Positions 31,221 to 40,957 of a stretch of 53,329 nt of DNA are shown here, piece after piece. Under the pieces are notes generated by a model. That model made no database searches. It had not been told where the DNA came from and worked only from the letters and a program-made list of their open reading frames with translations. This DNA comes from Mycobacterium palustre (GTDB taxonomy: Bacteria > Actinomycetota > Actinomycetes > Mycobacteriales > Mycobacteriaceae): positions 1-53,329 of the forward strand of contig NZ_LQPJ01000143.1 of the NCBI RefSeq assembly GCF_002101785.1. Direction: 5' to 3'. A program made the translations under genes and the position numbers. The number at the start of each line of letters is the position of its first letter. Position 1 is the stretch's first letter.

Positions 31221-33794
31221 TCAGGCGTCGGCGCTGTGCTGCGCCCGGGCGTAGGCCGCGGCCTGGGTGCGGTTGGTCACGCCGAGCTTGACGAGGATCG
31301 AACCGACGTGGGAGCCCGCGGTTTTCGGGCTGATGTGCAGCGTCGCGGCGATCTGGGCGTCGCTGCGCCCGTCGGCGAGCAGCTCGAGCACTTCGCGTTC
31401 GCGGCGAGTCAACCCGTTCGGGTCGGCGCGGGTGTCGGCGTGGCGGCCGCGGCGGGTGGGTCCCCGCAACGCCGCCAGGCGCTGCCGGGCGCGGCGGGCC
31501 GCGGCGCGCGCGCCGAGCCGGCGAAAGGTCTCCAGCGCGGCCTGGACGGCGCCGATGTCACCGCCCAGCCGTGCCAGCGCCGCTTCGTAGGGGCAGCCGC
31601 GGCCCGCCCATTCCTGCGCCGCGGCCTGCCAGTCGCTCGCGACCGGATCCGGCGGGCCGGCGAGGTGCAGCCACCGCCGCAGGGCTTCGGCCCAGCGCGC
31701 ATCGGCGTCGGCCGGCAGGCCCGCCAGCCCGGCGCGGGCCTCGGCGCGGGCGGCGTCGTCGTCGCCGGCCAGCCACGCCGTCTCGGCGCGCGCGGCGAAC
31801 ACCTGCGACCGCAGGACGTTGCCGGCGGTGTGCTCGAAAGCCTCGTCGAGCAGGCCGTCCTGGCGTTCCCCGCGGCGGGCGCGGATCAGCGCGAGCGCGA
31901 TCAGCGGCAGGACCCGGTGCTGGGGGCTCAGGCCCGTGCGGGTGAGGATCCGCTCGGCCTGCAGCGCGGCGCGGTCCCAGTCGCCGCGGTAAAGCCCGCT
32001 CAGCGCCTCGGCCCCGGTGACCAACGCCTGGAACATGCCGAGGTCATGGTCGCCGCAGAACGCCGACGCGCGGGCGAGGTAGTCCTCGGCGCGGGTCAGC
32101 TCAAAACGCAACACCGCGACCCAGCAGATGAGGACGCCCAGCACCCCGGCGTGCTCGGTCAGGCCCGGGTCGTCCAGCGCCTCCTGCCAGACCGCCTCCA
32201 GCTCGTCCCACCCCTCGCCGGTGCGAAGGATCCGGGCCAGCGCCCGATAGCCACGGGCCCGCAGCACCACGGCGGGTTCGCCCAACTGCTCGCCCAGCCG
32301 CAGCGCGCGCTCGGCGTACTCGGCGGCGGCCGCCGGCTGGTAGCTGACCGCGGCGTAGGAGTGGGCCATGTTGACCAGCGACCAGGCCAGCTGCGGGGTG
32401 GGGCCCAGGCCGTCGAGCAGCCGCAGCGAGGCGCGGCCGGCCTCGACGGCTTCGGCGGTGCGCCCCAGCGGTTCCAGCAGGTGCGACAGCCACCGCAGGT
32501 CGTCGCCCTCTTCCAGGCGGTCACCGAGCCGGCGGCGGATCTGGATGGCCGCCCGCCACGACGACATCGAGTCGGCGGCGTGCCCGCACAGGTAGCTTTC
32601 GAACGCGTGCCGCTCCAGCCAATGCGCCTGCCGCCGCGGCGGGGCGGCGCCACACTGCCGCAACGTCAACCCGTACAGTTCGGCGGCCTCGGCGTGCGCG
32701 CCCAGCGCCGCGGCCCGCTCGGCCGCCGCCGGCCCGTATTCGACGACCGCCTCCTCGTCACCGGCCTGATGGGCGTGAAACACCAACGGCGACAAGGCTT
32801 CCGGGCTCACCGGGGGTTCGGCCAGCGCCGCCAGCGCGCGTTTGTGCAGCAGCCGGCGCTGCGGGTCGAGAATGCGATCCAGGGTGGCCCGCCGGGCGAG
32901 CTCGTGACGAAACCGCACCACCTCGCCTTCGGCGACCAGGACCCCCGCGTCGAGGCATTCGGTCAGCGCGGAGCCCGCCGCCGGGCACACCGTCTGCACC
33001 AGGGTCGCGCTCACCCGCGGCCCGCAGACGGCGACGGCCTGCGCGGTCTCCCGCGCGGCGTCCGACAGCCTGCCCAGCCGGCCCCACACCGCCTCGGAGA
33101 CGCTGCGGGGCAGCGCGTCGCGACCGAGCGGGTCGGCGCCGGCCGCCAGAACCTCCGTGACGTAGAACGCGTTTCCGCCGGTCAGCTGGTGCAACTGGTC
33201 GGCGTTGACGCCGGCGCCGGCGGCCAGCACCGCCACCGCGTCGCGGCTCAGCGGCTCCAACCCGATCCGGCTGACCGCGGCGCACGTCGCGACGTCGCCC
33301 AGGGCGATCGACAGCGGGTGCTGCGGGCCGAGCTCGTCGTCGCGGTAGGACACCACCAACAGCAGCGGCAGCGCGTCGATGCGCCGGGCCAAGAAGCGGA
33401 TCAGGTCCAGGGTGGCCCCGTCGGCCCAATGGACGTCCTCGATCGACCACACCCAGGGGTGCCCGTCGCGCAGCACCGTCAGGAGCCGCCGGTATAGCGC
33501 GCCGGCGTCGCCGCCTTCGATCGCGTCCCCCAGCGCGTGGGCCGCGGCGGGGCTCAATCCGGCCAGCGCGTCCAGCAGCGGCCCCAGCGGCCGCGGCGTG
33601 GCCAGGGGCTCGCACCACCCGGTCAACCGGCGAACCGAGCCGTCGAGCGCGGCGGTGAACCGGGTGATCACCGCGGTCTTGCCGACGCCGGCCTCGCCGC
33701 GCAGCAGCACCACCCGGCCGGCGCCGCGACGTAGGCCACGGGTCAGCGCGCTCAACTCGCCGAGCGCCGCCTGGCGCTCGAGCAAACGTTCCAC
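31221..33794 (-). CDS. large LuxR-family ATPase regulator
   Basis: 857 aa from a GTG at 33794. An N-terminal AAA/STAND ATPase has Walker A GEAGVGKT (near residue 33) and Walker B VWSIEDVHWAD. The middle 450 residues are helical repeats (TPR-like). The end is a LuxR helix-turn-helix: GLTRREREVLELLADGRSDA then ISPKTAGSHVGSILVKLGV. This is the LAL/MalT-like regulator class, which switches target genes on after ligand and ATP binding. Targets unknown. Confidence 0.9.
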   Translation of the reverse strand: MERLLERQAALGELSALTRGLRRGAGRVVLLRGEAGVGKTAVITRFTAALDGSVRRLTGWCEPLATPRPLGPLLDALAGLSPAAAHALGDAIEGGDAGALYRRLLTVLRDGHPWVWSIEDVHWADGATLDLIRFLARRIDALPLLLVVSYRDDELGPQHPLSIALGDVATCAAVSRIGLEPLSRDAVAVLAAGAGVNADQLHQLTGGNAFYVTEVLAAGADPLGRDALPRSVSEAVWGRLGRLSDAARETAQAVAVCGPRVSATLVQTVCPAAGSALTECLDAGVLVAEGEVVRFRHELARRATLDRILDPQRRLLHKRALAALAEPPVSPEALSPLVFHAHQAGDEEAVVEYGPAAAERAAALGAHAEAAELYGLTLRQCGAAPPRRQAHWLERHAFESYLCGHAADSMSSWRAAIQIRRRLGDRLEEGDDLRWLSHLLEPLGRTAEAVEAGRASLRLLDGLGPTPQLAWSLVNMAHSYAAVSYQPAAAAEYAERALRLGEQLGEPAVVLRARGYRALARILRTGEGWDELEAVWQEALDDPGLTEHAGVLGVLICWVAVLRFELTRAEDYLARASAFCGDHDLGMFQALVTGAEALSGLYRGDWDRAALQAERILTRTGLSPQHRVLPLIALALIRARRGERQDGLLDEAFEHTAGNVLRSQVFAARAETAWLAGDDDAARAEARAGLAGLPADADARWAEALRRWLHLAGPPDPVASDWQAAAQEWAGRGCPYEAALARLGGDIGAVQAALETFRRLGARAAARRARQRLAALRGPTRRGRHADTRADPNGLTRREREVLELLADGRSDAQIAATLHISPKTAGSHVGSILVKLGVTNRTQAAAYARAQHSADA

Positions 33795-34021
33795 CAGCTG
33801 CCCGCTCCCGTCCGACCGCTACGGTGCCTCGGGCAGCGGGCGTGGCAAAAATAGGGAAAATTCCTCAGGATTCGCCCAGGCCGGCCGGCGCACACTACTC
33901 GTCGAGCGCTCTGGGCGGCCGACAGCACACCCACCGCAGAATCCCGACATGATGCGGCTCACTGTAGCTGCGACGCCGCCCGGACGCGCCCATTACGGTC
34001 GCATTGGGCGGGAGGGTCGAC

Positions 34022-35956
34022 ATGTCGTTTGTGGTTGCCGCACCGGACTTCTTGGCGTCGGCGGCGGCGGATCTGCAGGGCATCGGGGCGGCGCTCGACG
34101 AGGCCCACGCGGCGGCCGCCGGCGCGACGACCGAGGTGCTCGCGGCGGCCGGCGACGAAGTGTCGGGGGCGATCGCGGCGCTGTTCAGCGGCCACGGCCA
34201 GGCCTATCAGGCGCTCGGTGCGCGGGCGGCGGCGTTTCATCAGCAGTTCGTCCAGGCGCTGAACGGCGGTGCGGGTGCCTACGGCCTCACCGAGGCGGCC
34301 AACGCGTCCCCGCTGCAGACCCTGCAGGACGACGTCCTCGGCGTGATCAACGCGCCGACCGAGCTGTTGTTGGGCCGACCCCTGATCGGTAACGGCACCA
34401 ACGGTGCGCCCGGCACCGGGCAGCCCGGCGGGCCGGGCGGCATCCTGTGGGGCAACGGCGGCAACGGCGGGTCCGGCGGGCCGGGGCAGGCCGGCGGCAG
34501 GGGCGGCGACGCCGGGCTGTGGGGCAACGGCGGTGCCGGCGGAGCCGGTGGGACCGGCACGACCGGCACCACGGGCAACGCCAGCACCTTCACCAAAGGC
34601 GGCACCGGCGGGGTCGGCGGTAACGGCGGGGCCGGCGGCCACGGCGGCCTGTTGCATGGCGACGGCGGCGCCGGCGGCATCGGCGGCGCGGGCGGGCTCG
34701 GCGGCCCGGGCGGGGACGGTGTAGCCGGAAACAGCGGCGGAGCCCTCAATGGCGGCAACGGCACCGACGGTGGCCAAGGCGGCGCCGGCGGCCGGGGCGG
34801 GGCCGGCGGCCAGGGTTCGGCCTTGTTCGGCCATGCCGGCGCGAACGGCGACGGCGGCCAAGGCGGCCGGGGTGGCCAGGGCGGCCAAGGCGGCCCCGGC
34901 GCCACCGACACCGGGACCGGTGCAGGCAATGGCGGAAACGGCGGCAACGGCGGAGCCGCCGGGGCGGGTGGCGGCGCGGGCGGCCCAGGCGCCAGCGCGG
35001 GCCCCGCGGGCACCGGCGGCACCGGCGGCGCCGGCGGCAACGGCGGCGACACGGCGTTTGCCTTCCATGACGCCGGCAACGGCGGCGCCGGCGGCCACGG
35101 CGGCGATAGCGCCGGCGGCGCCGGCGGTCAAGGCGGCCGCGGCGGCGACGGCGGTGACGGCAACTTCACCGGCACCGGCAGCGCCAGACTCACCGGCGGC
35201 ACCGGCGGCAACGGCGGCAACGGCGGCAACGGCGTCACCGCCGGCGACGGCGGCAACGGCGGCAACGGCGGCAACGCCGATGTCGCCCCCTTCATCAGCG
35301 CCCCCAGTGTCTCCGCCGAGGGCGGCGGGGGTGGCGGCGGCGGTGCCGGCGGCCTCAGCACCGCCGGCGGCGGCGCCGGCAGGGGCGGCGACGGCGGAAA
35401 CGGAGGCACCGCCACGGCCCGATCCGGCACCCAAATCGCTACCGGCGGCGGTGGTTTCGGCGGCGGCGGAGCCCAAACCCCCTCCGCGGGCCCCGGCGGC
35501 GGTGGTGGTGGCGGCGGCGCCGCCGGTATCGGCAACGCAGGTGCCAACGGCGGTGACGGCGCCGACGGCGCGTTCGCCGGGAGCTTCAGCGCCCCCGGCG
35601 GTGGCGGTCACGGCGGCTTTGTCAACAGCACCTCGGGCGAGTTCAGCGCCGGCGGCGGTGGTGGTGGCGGCGCTGGTGTTGCCGGGAGCCCCGGCGCGGG
35701 CGGCGGCCAAGGCGGCAGCGCCGACGCCTCCTCAGGCGGCCAGGGCGGCCCGGGCGGCACCGGCCAAACCATCGGCGGCGCCGGCGTCGACGGTAAGAAC
35801 GGCGACGCCGCCGGGGCTGGTAATGCCACCTCCACCGGCGGCGCCGGCGGCTCGGCCAGCGTCGGCGGCGGCGGAGGTGGTGGTGCCGCCGTCGCCAACG
35901 GCAGTTCCCCGGATGTGGCCCTTGGCGGCGCGGGCGGTGTCGGCGGCGGCCCCTAG
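34022..35956 (+). CDS. PE_PGRS family protein
   Basis: 644 aa from the ATG at 34022 with GGGAGGG upstream. A PE domain (SFVVAAPDFLASAAADLQGI to about residue 95) is followed by a linker with GRPLIGNGTNGAPG and then about 500 residues of Gly-Gly-x/Gly-Asn repeats. PE_PGRS proteins are exported by ESX-5 and sit in the outer layers. It lies next to thrS as PE_PGRS45 (Rv2615c) does in M. tuberculosis. Long frames on the other strand are shadows of the GGC repeats. The repetitive DNA could hide assembly errors. Confidence 0.93.
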   Translation: MSFVVAAPDFLASAAADLQGIGAALDEAHAAAAGATTEVLAAAGDEVSGAIAALFSGHGQAYQALGARAAAFHQQFVQALNGGAGAYGLTEAANASPLQTLQDDVLGVINAPTELLLGRPLIGNGTNGAPGTGQPGGPGGILWGNGGNGGSGGPGQAGGRGGDAGLWGNGGAGGAGGTGTTGTTGNASTFTKGGTGGVGGNGGAGGHGGLLHGDGGAGGIGGAGGLGGPGGDGVAGNSGGALNGGNGTDGGQGGAGGRGGAGGQGSALFGHAGANGDGGQGGRGGQGGQGGPGATDTGTGAGNGGNGGNGGAAGAGGGAGGPGASAGPAGTGGTGGAGGNGGDTAFAFHDAGNGGAGGHGGDSAGGAGGQGGRGGDGGDGNFTGTGSARLTGGTGGNGGNGGNGVTAGDGGNGGNGGNADVAPFISAPSVSAEGGGGGGGGAGGLSTAGGGAGRGGDGGNGGTATARSGTQIATGGGGFGGGGAQTPSAGPGGGGGGGGAAGIGNAGANGGDGADGAFAGSFSAPGGGGHGGFVNSTSGEFSAGGGGGGGAGVAGSPGAGGGQGGSADASSGGQGGPGGTGQTIGGAGVDGKNGDAAGAGNATSTGGAGGSASVGGGGGGGAAVANGSSPDVALGGAGGVGGGP

Positions 35957-35996
35957 CGCCGCCTAGCGCCCGCTAGGCCACCGATACGGTGTCCTG

Positions 35997-36620
35997 GTGG
36001 CCGGCGACCGACATCAGCACCCCGGCGGCGGGTTCAACCCGCCCGAGCCGACGACCAAGGGCGGCCCCGACTACGGCCGGTTCATCGACGGCGTCCGCAG
36101 GCTGCAGGATCACGCGCGCGCCGTGGACGCGCCCGACGAGGTGATCACCGAGGCGGCCGACCTGCTGGAAAAGGTTTCGTCGCTGCTGAGCCCCTACGAC
36201 GCCGACGAGTGGGAGTCGCCGTCGGGACGGCGGATGGATCTGCCGATGCGCGGCAACATCCTGACGGTTCCCATGTCGGCCGGCAAGGGTGACGACGGGC
36301 GGATCCACGGCTGGGCGCGCTTCGCCCGGTTCCACCTGGGCCGCAACGGCGCCGTCCACGGCGGGGCGTTGGGCATGCTGTTCGACACCGTGCTCGGGTT
36401 GACGTCCGCGGTGCTCACCGGCGGCCCCCACCAGCGCACCGCCTACCTCAAGATCGACTACCGCAACATCGTGCCGATCGAAAAGCGGCTGCGGTTCGAC
36501 TCCGGCGTCGACCGGGTGGACGGGCGCAAGATCTTCGTGTCGGGCCGGCTCAGCGACGGTGACACCCTGCTGACCGAGGCCGAGGCGCTGTTCGTGCGGC
36601 TCAAGCCTGGCCAGCCCTGA
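35997..36620 (+). CDS. PaaI/4HBT-like hotdog thioesterase
   Basis: 207 aa starting at a GTG. The hotdog region contains RNGAVHGGALGMLFDTVLGL (HGG motif) and a following RTAYLKIDYRNIVPIEKRLR that matches PaaI-type thioesterases. The N-terminal 90 residues are helical and extra compared with minimal PaaI proteins. It sits between the PE_PGRS gene and thrS, reading in the same direction. Likely acyl-CoA or acyl-thioester hydrolysis; substrate unknown. Confidence 0.8.
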   Translation: MAGDRHQHPGGGFNPPEPTTKGGPDYGRFIDGVRRLQDHARAVDAPDEVITEAADLLEKVSSLLSPYDADEWESPSGRRMDLPMRGNILTVPMSAGKGDDGRIHGWARFARFHLGRNGAVHGGALGMLFDTVLGLTSAVLTGGPHQRTAYLKIDYRNIVPIEKRLRFDSGVDRVDGRKIFVSGRLSDGDTLLTEAEALFVRLKPGQP

Positions 36621-36696
36621 GGCGGCCCCACCCCGATAGCATTGCAACGATATTCACCGATCACCTGTCTCGACCCGAACCGTGGAGAGCAACCCG

Positions 36697-38814
36697 ATGA
36701 GCGCCGCCGCACAGCCGACCCCCGGAGCCGATGGCGGCGACCCGCAGCGCCCGGCTTCGCCGCGCCCGCGATCGCCGCAAGGAGCCGAAGCCCCGATCCG
36801 GGTGCCGGCGGGGACCACCGCGGCGGCCGCCGTCGGCGAGGCGGGGCTGCCGCGCCGCGGCGCGCCCGACGCGGTCGTGGTGGTCCGCGACGCCGAGGGC
36901 AAGCTGCGCGACCTGAGCTGGGTGCCCGAGGCCGACGCCGACGTGATCCCGGTGCCCGCCAACACCGAAGAGGGCCGCGCCGTCATCCGGCATTCGACCG
37001 CCCACGTGCTGGCCCAGGCCGTCCAAGACCTGTTCCCGCACGCCAAGTTGGGCATCGGGCCGCCGATCACCGACGGCTTCTACTACGACTTCGACGTGCC
37101 CGAGCCGTTCACCCCGGACGATCTGGAGAAGCTGGAAAAGCGGATGCGCCAGATCGTCAAGGAGGGCCAGCTGTTCGACCGGCGGGTTTATCAGTCCAAA
37201 GAGCAGGCCCGCGCCGAGCTGGCCGACGAGCCCTACAAGCTCGAACTCGTCGACGACAAGTCCGGCGACGCGGAAATCATGGAGGTCGGCGGCGACGAGC
37301 TCACCGCCTATGACAACCTCAATCCCCGCACCCGCGAACGGGTTTGGGGCGATTTGTGCCGGGGCCCGCACATCCCGACCACCAAGCACATCCCGGCGTT
37401 CAAGCTGACCAGAAGCTCGGCCGCCTATTGGCGGGGCGATCAGCGAAACGCCAGCCTGCAACGCATCTACGGCACGGCCTGGGAGTCGCAGGAGGCGCTC
37501 GACCGGCACCTCGAGCTGATCGCCGAGGCCCAGCGCCGCGACCACCGCAAGCTGGGCGCCGAGCTGGACCTTTTCAGCTTCCCCGACGAAATCGGTTCGG
37601 GCCTGGCGGTTTTCCACCCCAAGGGCGGCATCGTGCGCCGGGAGCTGGAGGACTACTCGCGGCGCAAGCACGCGCACGCCGGCTACGAGTTCGTCAACAC
37701 CCCGCACATCACCAAGGCCCAGCTGTTCAACACCTCGGGCCACCTCGACTGGTACGCCGACGGCATGTTCCCGCCGATGCACATCGACGCCGAGCACAAC
37801 GAGGACGGGTCGCTGCGCAAGCCGGGCCAGGACTACTACCTCAAGCCGATGAACTGCCCGATGCACTGCCTGATCTTCCGGGCCCGCGGGCGGTCGTATC
37901 GCGAACTGCCGTTGCGGCTCTTCGAGTTCGGCACCGTCTACCGGCTGGAGAAGTCCGGCGTCATCCACGGGCTGACCCGGGTGCGCGGCCTGACGATGGA
38001 CGACGCGCACATCTTCTGCACGCGCGAGCAGATGCGCGACGAGCTGCGCTCGTTGCTGCGGTTCGTGCTCGACCTGCTCGGCGACTACGGCCTGACCGAC
38101 TTCTATCTCGAGCTGTCGACCAAGGACCCCGAGAAGTTCGTCGGCTCCGACGAGGTATGGGCGGAGGCCACCAACGTGCTGGCGGAGGTGGGCGCCGAGT
38201 CCGGCCTGGACCTGGTGCCGGACCCGGGCGGCGCGGCGTTCTACGGCCCGAAGATTTCCGTGCAGGTCAAGGACGCGCTGGGGCGCACCTGGCAGATGTC
38301 GACGATCCAGCTGGACTTCAACTTCCCGGAGCGTTTCGAGCTGGAGTACACCGCGCCCGACGGCACCCGCCGGCGCCCGGTGATGATCCACCGCGCCCTG
38401 TTCGGGTCGATCGAGCGGTTCTTCGGCATCCTCACCGAGCACTACGCCGGGGCGTTCCCGGCGTGGCTGGCGCCGGTACAGGTGGTCGGCATCCCCGTCG
38501 CCGACGAGCACATCGCCTACCTGGAAAGCGTTGCCGCGCAGCTGAAGTCGCACGGTGTCCGGGTTGAGGTGGACACCAGCGATGACCGGATGGCCAAGAA
38601 GATCGTCCACCACACCAACCAGAAGGTCCCGTTCATGTTGCTGGCCGGCGACCGCGACGTGGCGGCCGGGGCGGTGAGCTTCCGTTTCGGCGACCGCACG
38701 CAGATCAACGGCGTGGACCGCGACAGCGCGGTGGACGCCGTCGTGAAGTGGATCGCGGACCGCGAAAACGCCGCTCCCACAGCCGAACTGGTGAAAGTGG
38801 CCGGCGGTGGGTGA
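36697..38814 (+). CDS. thrS: threonyl-tRNA synthetase
   Basis: 705 aa, class II synthetase. The TGS-like domain is near the N-terminus, the editing domain holds HSTAHVLAQAVQ and the Zn-binding CRGPHIPTT region, and the catalytic core carries KPMNCPMHC, motif 2 LRLFEFGTVYRLE and motif 3 VMIHRALFGSIERF. The end is the anticodon-binding domain. I chose the ATG at 36697 (MSAAAQPTPG), which agrees with M. tuberculosis and has GGAGAG upstream. The stop overlaps the next gene by 8 bases. Confidence 0.96.
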   Translation: MSAAAQPTPGADGGDPQRPASPRPRSPQGAEAPIRVPAGTTAAAAVGEAGLPRRGAPDAVVVVRDAEGKLRDLSWVPEADADVIPVPANTEEGRAVIRHSTAHVLAQAVQDLFPHAKLGIGPPITDGFYYDFDVPEPFTPDDLEKLEKRMRQIVKEGQLFDRRVYQSKEQARAELADEPYKLELVDDKSGDAEIMEVGGDELTAYDNLNPRTRERVWGDLCRGPHIPTTKHIPAFKLTRSSAAYWRGDQRNASLQRIYGTAWESQEALDRHLELIAEAQRRDHRKLGAELDLFSFPDEIGSGLAVFHPKGGIVRRELEDYSRRKHAHAGYEFVNTPHITKAQLFNTSGHLDWYADGMFPPMHIDAEHNEDGSLRKPGQDYYLKPMNCPMHCLIFRARGRSYRELPLRLFEFGTVYRLEKSGVIHGLTRVRGLTMDDAHIFCTREQMRDELRSLLRFVLDLLGDYGLTDFYLELSTKDPEKFVGSDEVWAEATNVLAEVGAESGLDLVPDPGGAAFYGPKISVQVKDALGRTWQMSTIQLDFNFPERFELEYTAPDGTRRRPVMIHRALFGSIERFFGILTEHYAGAFPAWLAPVQVVGIPVADEHIAYLESVAAQLKSHGVRVEVDTSDDRMAKKIVHHTNQKVPFMLLAGDRDVAAGAVSFRFGDRTQINGVDRDSAVDAVVKWIADRENAAPTAELVKVAGGG

Positions 38815-39379
38815 CCAAGGGCGCGCCGAGGACGCCGAAGACACCATCCTGGACCGGGGTGTCGGCGAGCGTGACCATTTGCAGCGGTTGTGGACGCCGT
38901 ACCGGATGACGTACCTGGCCGAGGCGCCGCTGAAGCGCGACAACGGCAAGACCGAGCAGCCGTTCACCGACATCCCGCAGCTGCCCGACGAGGACGGCCT
39001 GGTGGTGGCCCGCGGCGAGCTGGTCTACGCCGTGCTCAACCTCTACCCCTACAACCCCGGCCACCTGATGGTGGTGCCCTACCGGCGCGTCTCCGAACTC
39101 GAGGACCTGACCGAGGCCGAGAGCGCGGAGCTGATGGCCTTCGTTCAGAAGGCGATTCGCGTGATCAAGAACGTATCGCGCCCGCACGGCTTCAACGTCG
39201 GGCTCAACCTGGGCACGTCGGCGGGCGGGTCGCTGGCCGAGCATTTGCACGTGCATGTCGTGCCGCGCTGGGGCGGCGACGCCAACTTCATCACCATCAT
39301 CGGCGGGTCGAAGGTGATACCGCAGTTGCTGCGCGAGACCCGCCAGCTGCTGGCCACGGAATGGGCCCGCCAGTCATGA
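38807..39379 (+). CDS. HIT-family AP4A phosphorylase
   Basis: 190 aa, GTG start inside the end of thrS. The HIT motif HLHVHVVPRW supplies the catalytic His; VVARGELVYAVLNLYPYNPG and GFNVGLNLGTSAGGS complete the fold. M. tuberculosis Rv2613c, its match by place and size, was described as an AP4A phosphorylase. AP4A is a side product of aminoacyl-tRNA synthetases, so coupling to thrS is sensible. Confidence 0.92.
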   Translation: MGDQGRAEDAEDTILDRGVGERDHLQRLWTPYRMTYLAEAPLKRDNGKTEQPFTDIPQLPDEDGLVVARGELVYAVLNLYPYNPGHLMVVPYRRVSELEDLTEAESAELMAFVQKAIRVIKNVSRPHGFNVGLNLGTSAGGSLAEHLHVHVVPRWGGDANFITIIGGSKVIPQLLRETRQLLATEWARQS

Positions 39380-39395
39380 GCCGGGCAAGACAGCG

Positions 39396-40043
39396 ATGAG
39401 CAAGGTGCCGTTCCTGTCGCGGGCGGCGTTCGCGCGGCTCACCACTCCGACCGCCAGGGCAGCGCTGCGGGTCGGCTTGACCCCGGACGCGGTCACCGTG
39501 CTGGGCACCGTCGTCGCGGTGGCGGGGGCGCTGACGCTGTTTCCGTTGGGCAAGCTGTTCGCCGGCACGCTGGTGGTCTGGTTCTTCGTGCTGTTCGACA
39601 TGCTCGACGGCGCCATGGCGCGGGAACGCGGCGGCGGCACCCGCTTCGGCGCGGTGCTGGACGCCACGTGCGACCGCGTCAGCGACGGCGCGGTGTTCTG
39701 CGGGCTGCTGTGGTGGGTCGCCTTCGGCCTGCGCGACGAGCCGCTGGCCGCGGCGACCCTGATCTGCCTGGTCACCTCCCAGGTCATCTCCTACATCAAG
39801 GCCCGCGCCGAGGCCAGCGGCCTGCGCGGCGACGCCGGCATCATCGAACGCCCGGAACGGCTGATCATCGTGCTGGTCGGCGCGGGCCTGTCCGACCTGC
39901 CGGGATACCCCCTGCCGTGGGCGCTGCCGGTGGCGATGTGGCTGCTCGCGGTGGCCAGCGTGATCACCTGCGTGCAGCGGCTGCACACCGTGCGGACGTC
40001 GCCGGGGGCGACGGGCCCGCTCCCGCCCGAGGGGCAGCCGTGA
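39396..40043 (+). CDS. pgsA: phosphatidylinositol (phosphate) synthase
   Basis: 215 aa integral membrane enzyme of the CDP-alcohol phosphatidyltransferase family. The signature DG(x2)AR(x8)G(x3)D(x3)D is present as DGAMARERGGGTRFGAVLDA followed by CD. It makes the phosphatidylinositol precursor for PIMs, LM and LAM. It opens the tight PIM block: its stop overlaps the acyltransferase start as GTGA. Matches pgsA1 (Rv2612c). Confidence 0.94.
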   Translation: MSKVPFLSRAAFARLTTPTARAALRVGLTPDAVTVLGTVVAVAGALTLFPLGKLFAGTLVVWFFVLFDMLDGAMARERGGGTRFGAVLDATCDRVSDGAVFCGLLWWVAFGLRDEPLAAATLICLVTSQVISYIKARAEASGLRGDAGIIERPERLIIVLVGAGLSDLPGYPLPWALPVAMWLLAVASVITCVQRLHTVRTSPGATGPLPPEGQP

Positions 40044-40957
40044 TCCTGCCCGGACCGCTGACCCGGACCGCGACCGATTGGACCTTCGCGGCCGGCTGGA
40101 TGGCCGTGCGGGCCCTGCCGGAGTTCGCGGCCCGCAACGCCTTTGACGCCGGGGCGCGTTATGCCGCCCGCAACGGCGGCCCGGAGCAGCTGCGCAAGAA
40201 CCTGGCGCGCGTCGTCGGGGTGGCCCCGGAGCGGGTGCCCGACGCGCTGATGCGCGACTCGCTGGCGTCCTACGGCCGCTACTGGCGGGAGGCGTTTCGC
40301 CTCCCGTCGATGAACCTTCGGAAGCTGGCGGTCGAACTCGACGCCGCGTTCCGCGGCGCCGACAACCTGGACGCGGCGCTGGCCGCGGGCCGCGGCGCGA
40401 TATGCGCGCTGCCGCACAGCGGCAACTGGGACATGGCCGGGGTGTGGTTCACCCAGACGCGCGGCACCTTCACCACCGTCGCGGAACGGCTGCAACCGGA
40501 GTCGCTGTACCGGCGTTTCGTCCGCTACCGCGAGGGCCTGGGCTTTCAGGTGCTGCCGCTGTCGGGCGGCGAGCGGCCGCCCTTCGAGGTGCTGTGCGAC
40601 CGGCTGCGCGCCAACGGGCTGGTGTGCCTGATGGCCGATCGCGACCTGACCCGCACCGGCGTGCAGGTCGACTTCTTCGGCGAGGCCACCCGGATGCCGG
40701 CCGGCCCCGCCAAGCTGGCGGTCGCGACGGGGGCGGCCCTGCTGCCGGTGCACTGCTGGTTCGACGGGGACGGCTGGGGGTTCGAGGTGTTCCCGCCGCT
40801 CGACACCGGCGGCGGCGACGTCGGCGCCATCACCCAGGGGCTGGCCGACCGGTTCGCCGAGAACATCGCCGCCCACCCCGAGGACTGGCACATGATGCAG
40901 CCGCAGTGGCTGGCCGACCTGACCGAGGCGAGACGGGCGAGGCTGAGGGAAGCCTGA
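40040..40957 (+). CDS. patA: PIM acyltransferase (PatA type)
   Basis: 305 aa from the GTG at 40040. Lysophospholipid acyltransferase fold with the catalytic HSGNWD (HX4D) motif and a following VCLMADRDLTRTGVQVDFFG segment. By place and sequence it matches Rv2611c, the enzyme that acylates the mannose of PIM1/PIM2. It acts on the inner face of the plasma membrane. Its stop overlaps pimA (TGATG). Confidence 0.93.
   Translation: MILPGPLTRTATDWTFAAGWMAVRALPEFAARNAFDAGARYAARNGGPEQLRKNLARVVGVAPERVPDALMRDSLASYGRYWREAFRLPSMNLRKLAVELDAAFRGADNLDAALAAGRGAICALPHSGNWDMAGVWFTQTRGTFTTVAERLQPESLYRRFVRYREGLGFQVLPLSGGERPPFEVLCDRLRANGLVCLMADRDLTRTGVQVDFFGEATRMPAGPAKLAVATGAALLPVHCWFDGDGWGFEVFPPLDTGGGDVGAITQGLADRFAENIAAHPEDWHMMQPQWLADLTEARRARLREA

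Noticed and set aside
30438..33497. 1019-aa plus-strand frame across the aldo/keto reductase and LuxR-type gene
   Set aside because: It spans two unrelated genes and has no recognisable domain; codon bias supports the annotated frames.
33959..35710. Long 583-aa open frame opposite the PE_PGRS gene
   Set aside because: It is the mirror of GGC/GCC repeats; the composition is almost only Ala/Gly/Val and there is no ribosome site.
34400..35900. Tandem short repeats as a CRISPR array
   Set aside because: They are in-frame Gly-Gly-x codon repeats of a PE_PGRS protein, without regular spacers; no cas genes are present.
36661..38973. 770-aa open frame opposite thrS
   Set aside because: Shadow of thrS; the true protein has all synthetase motifs on the plus strand.
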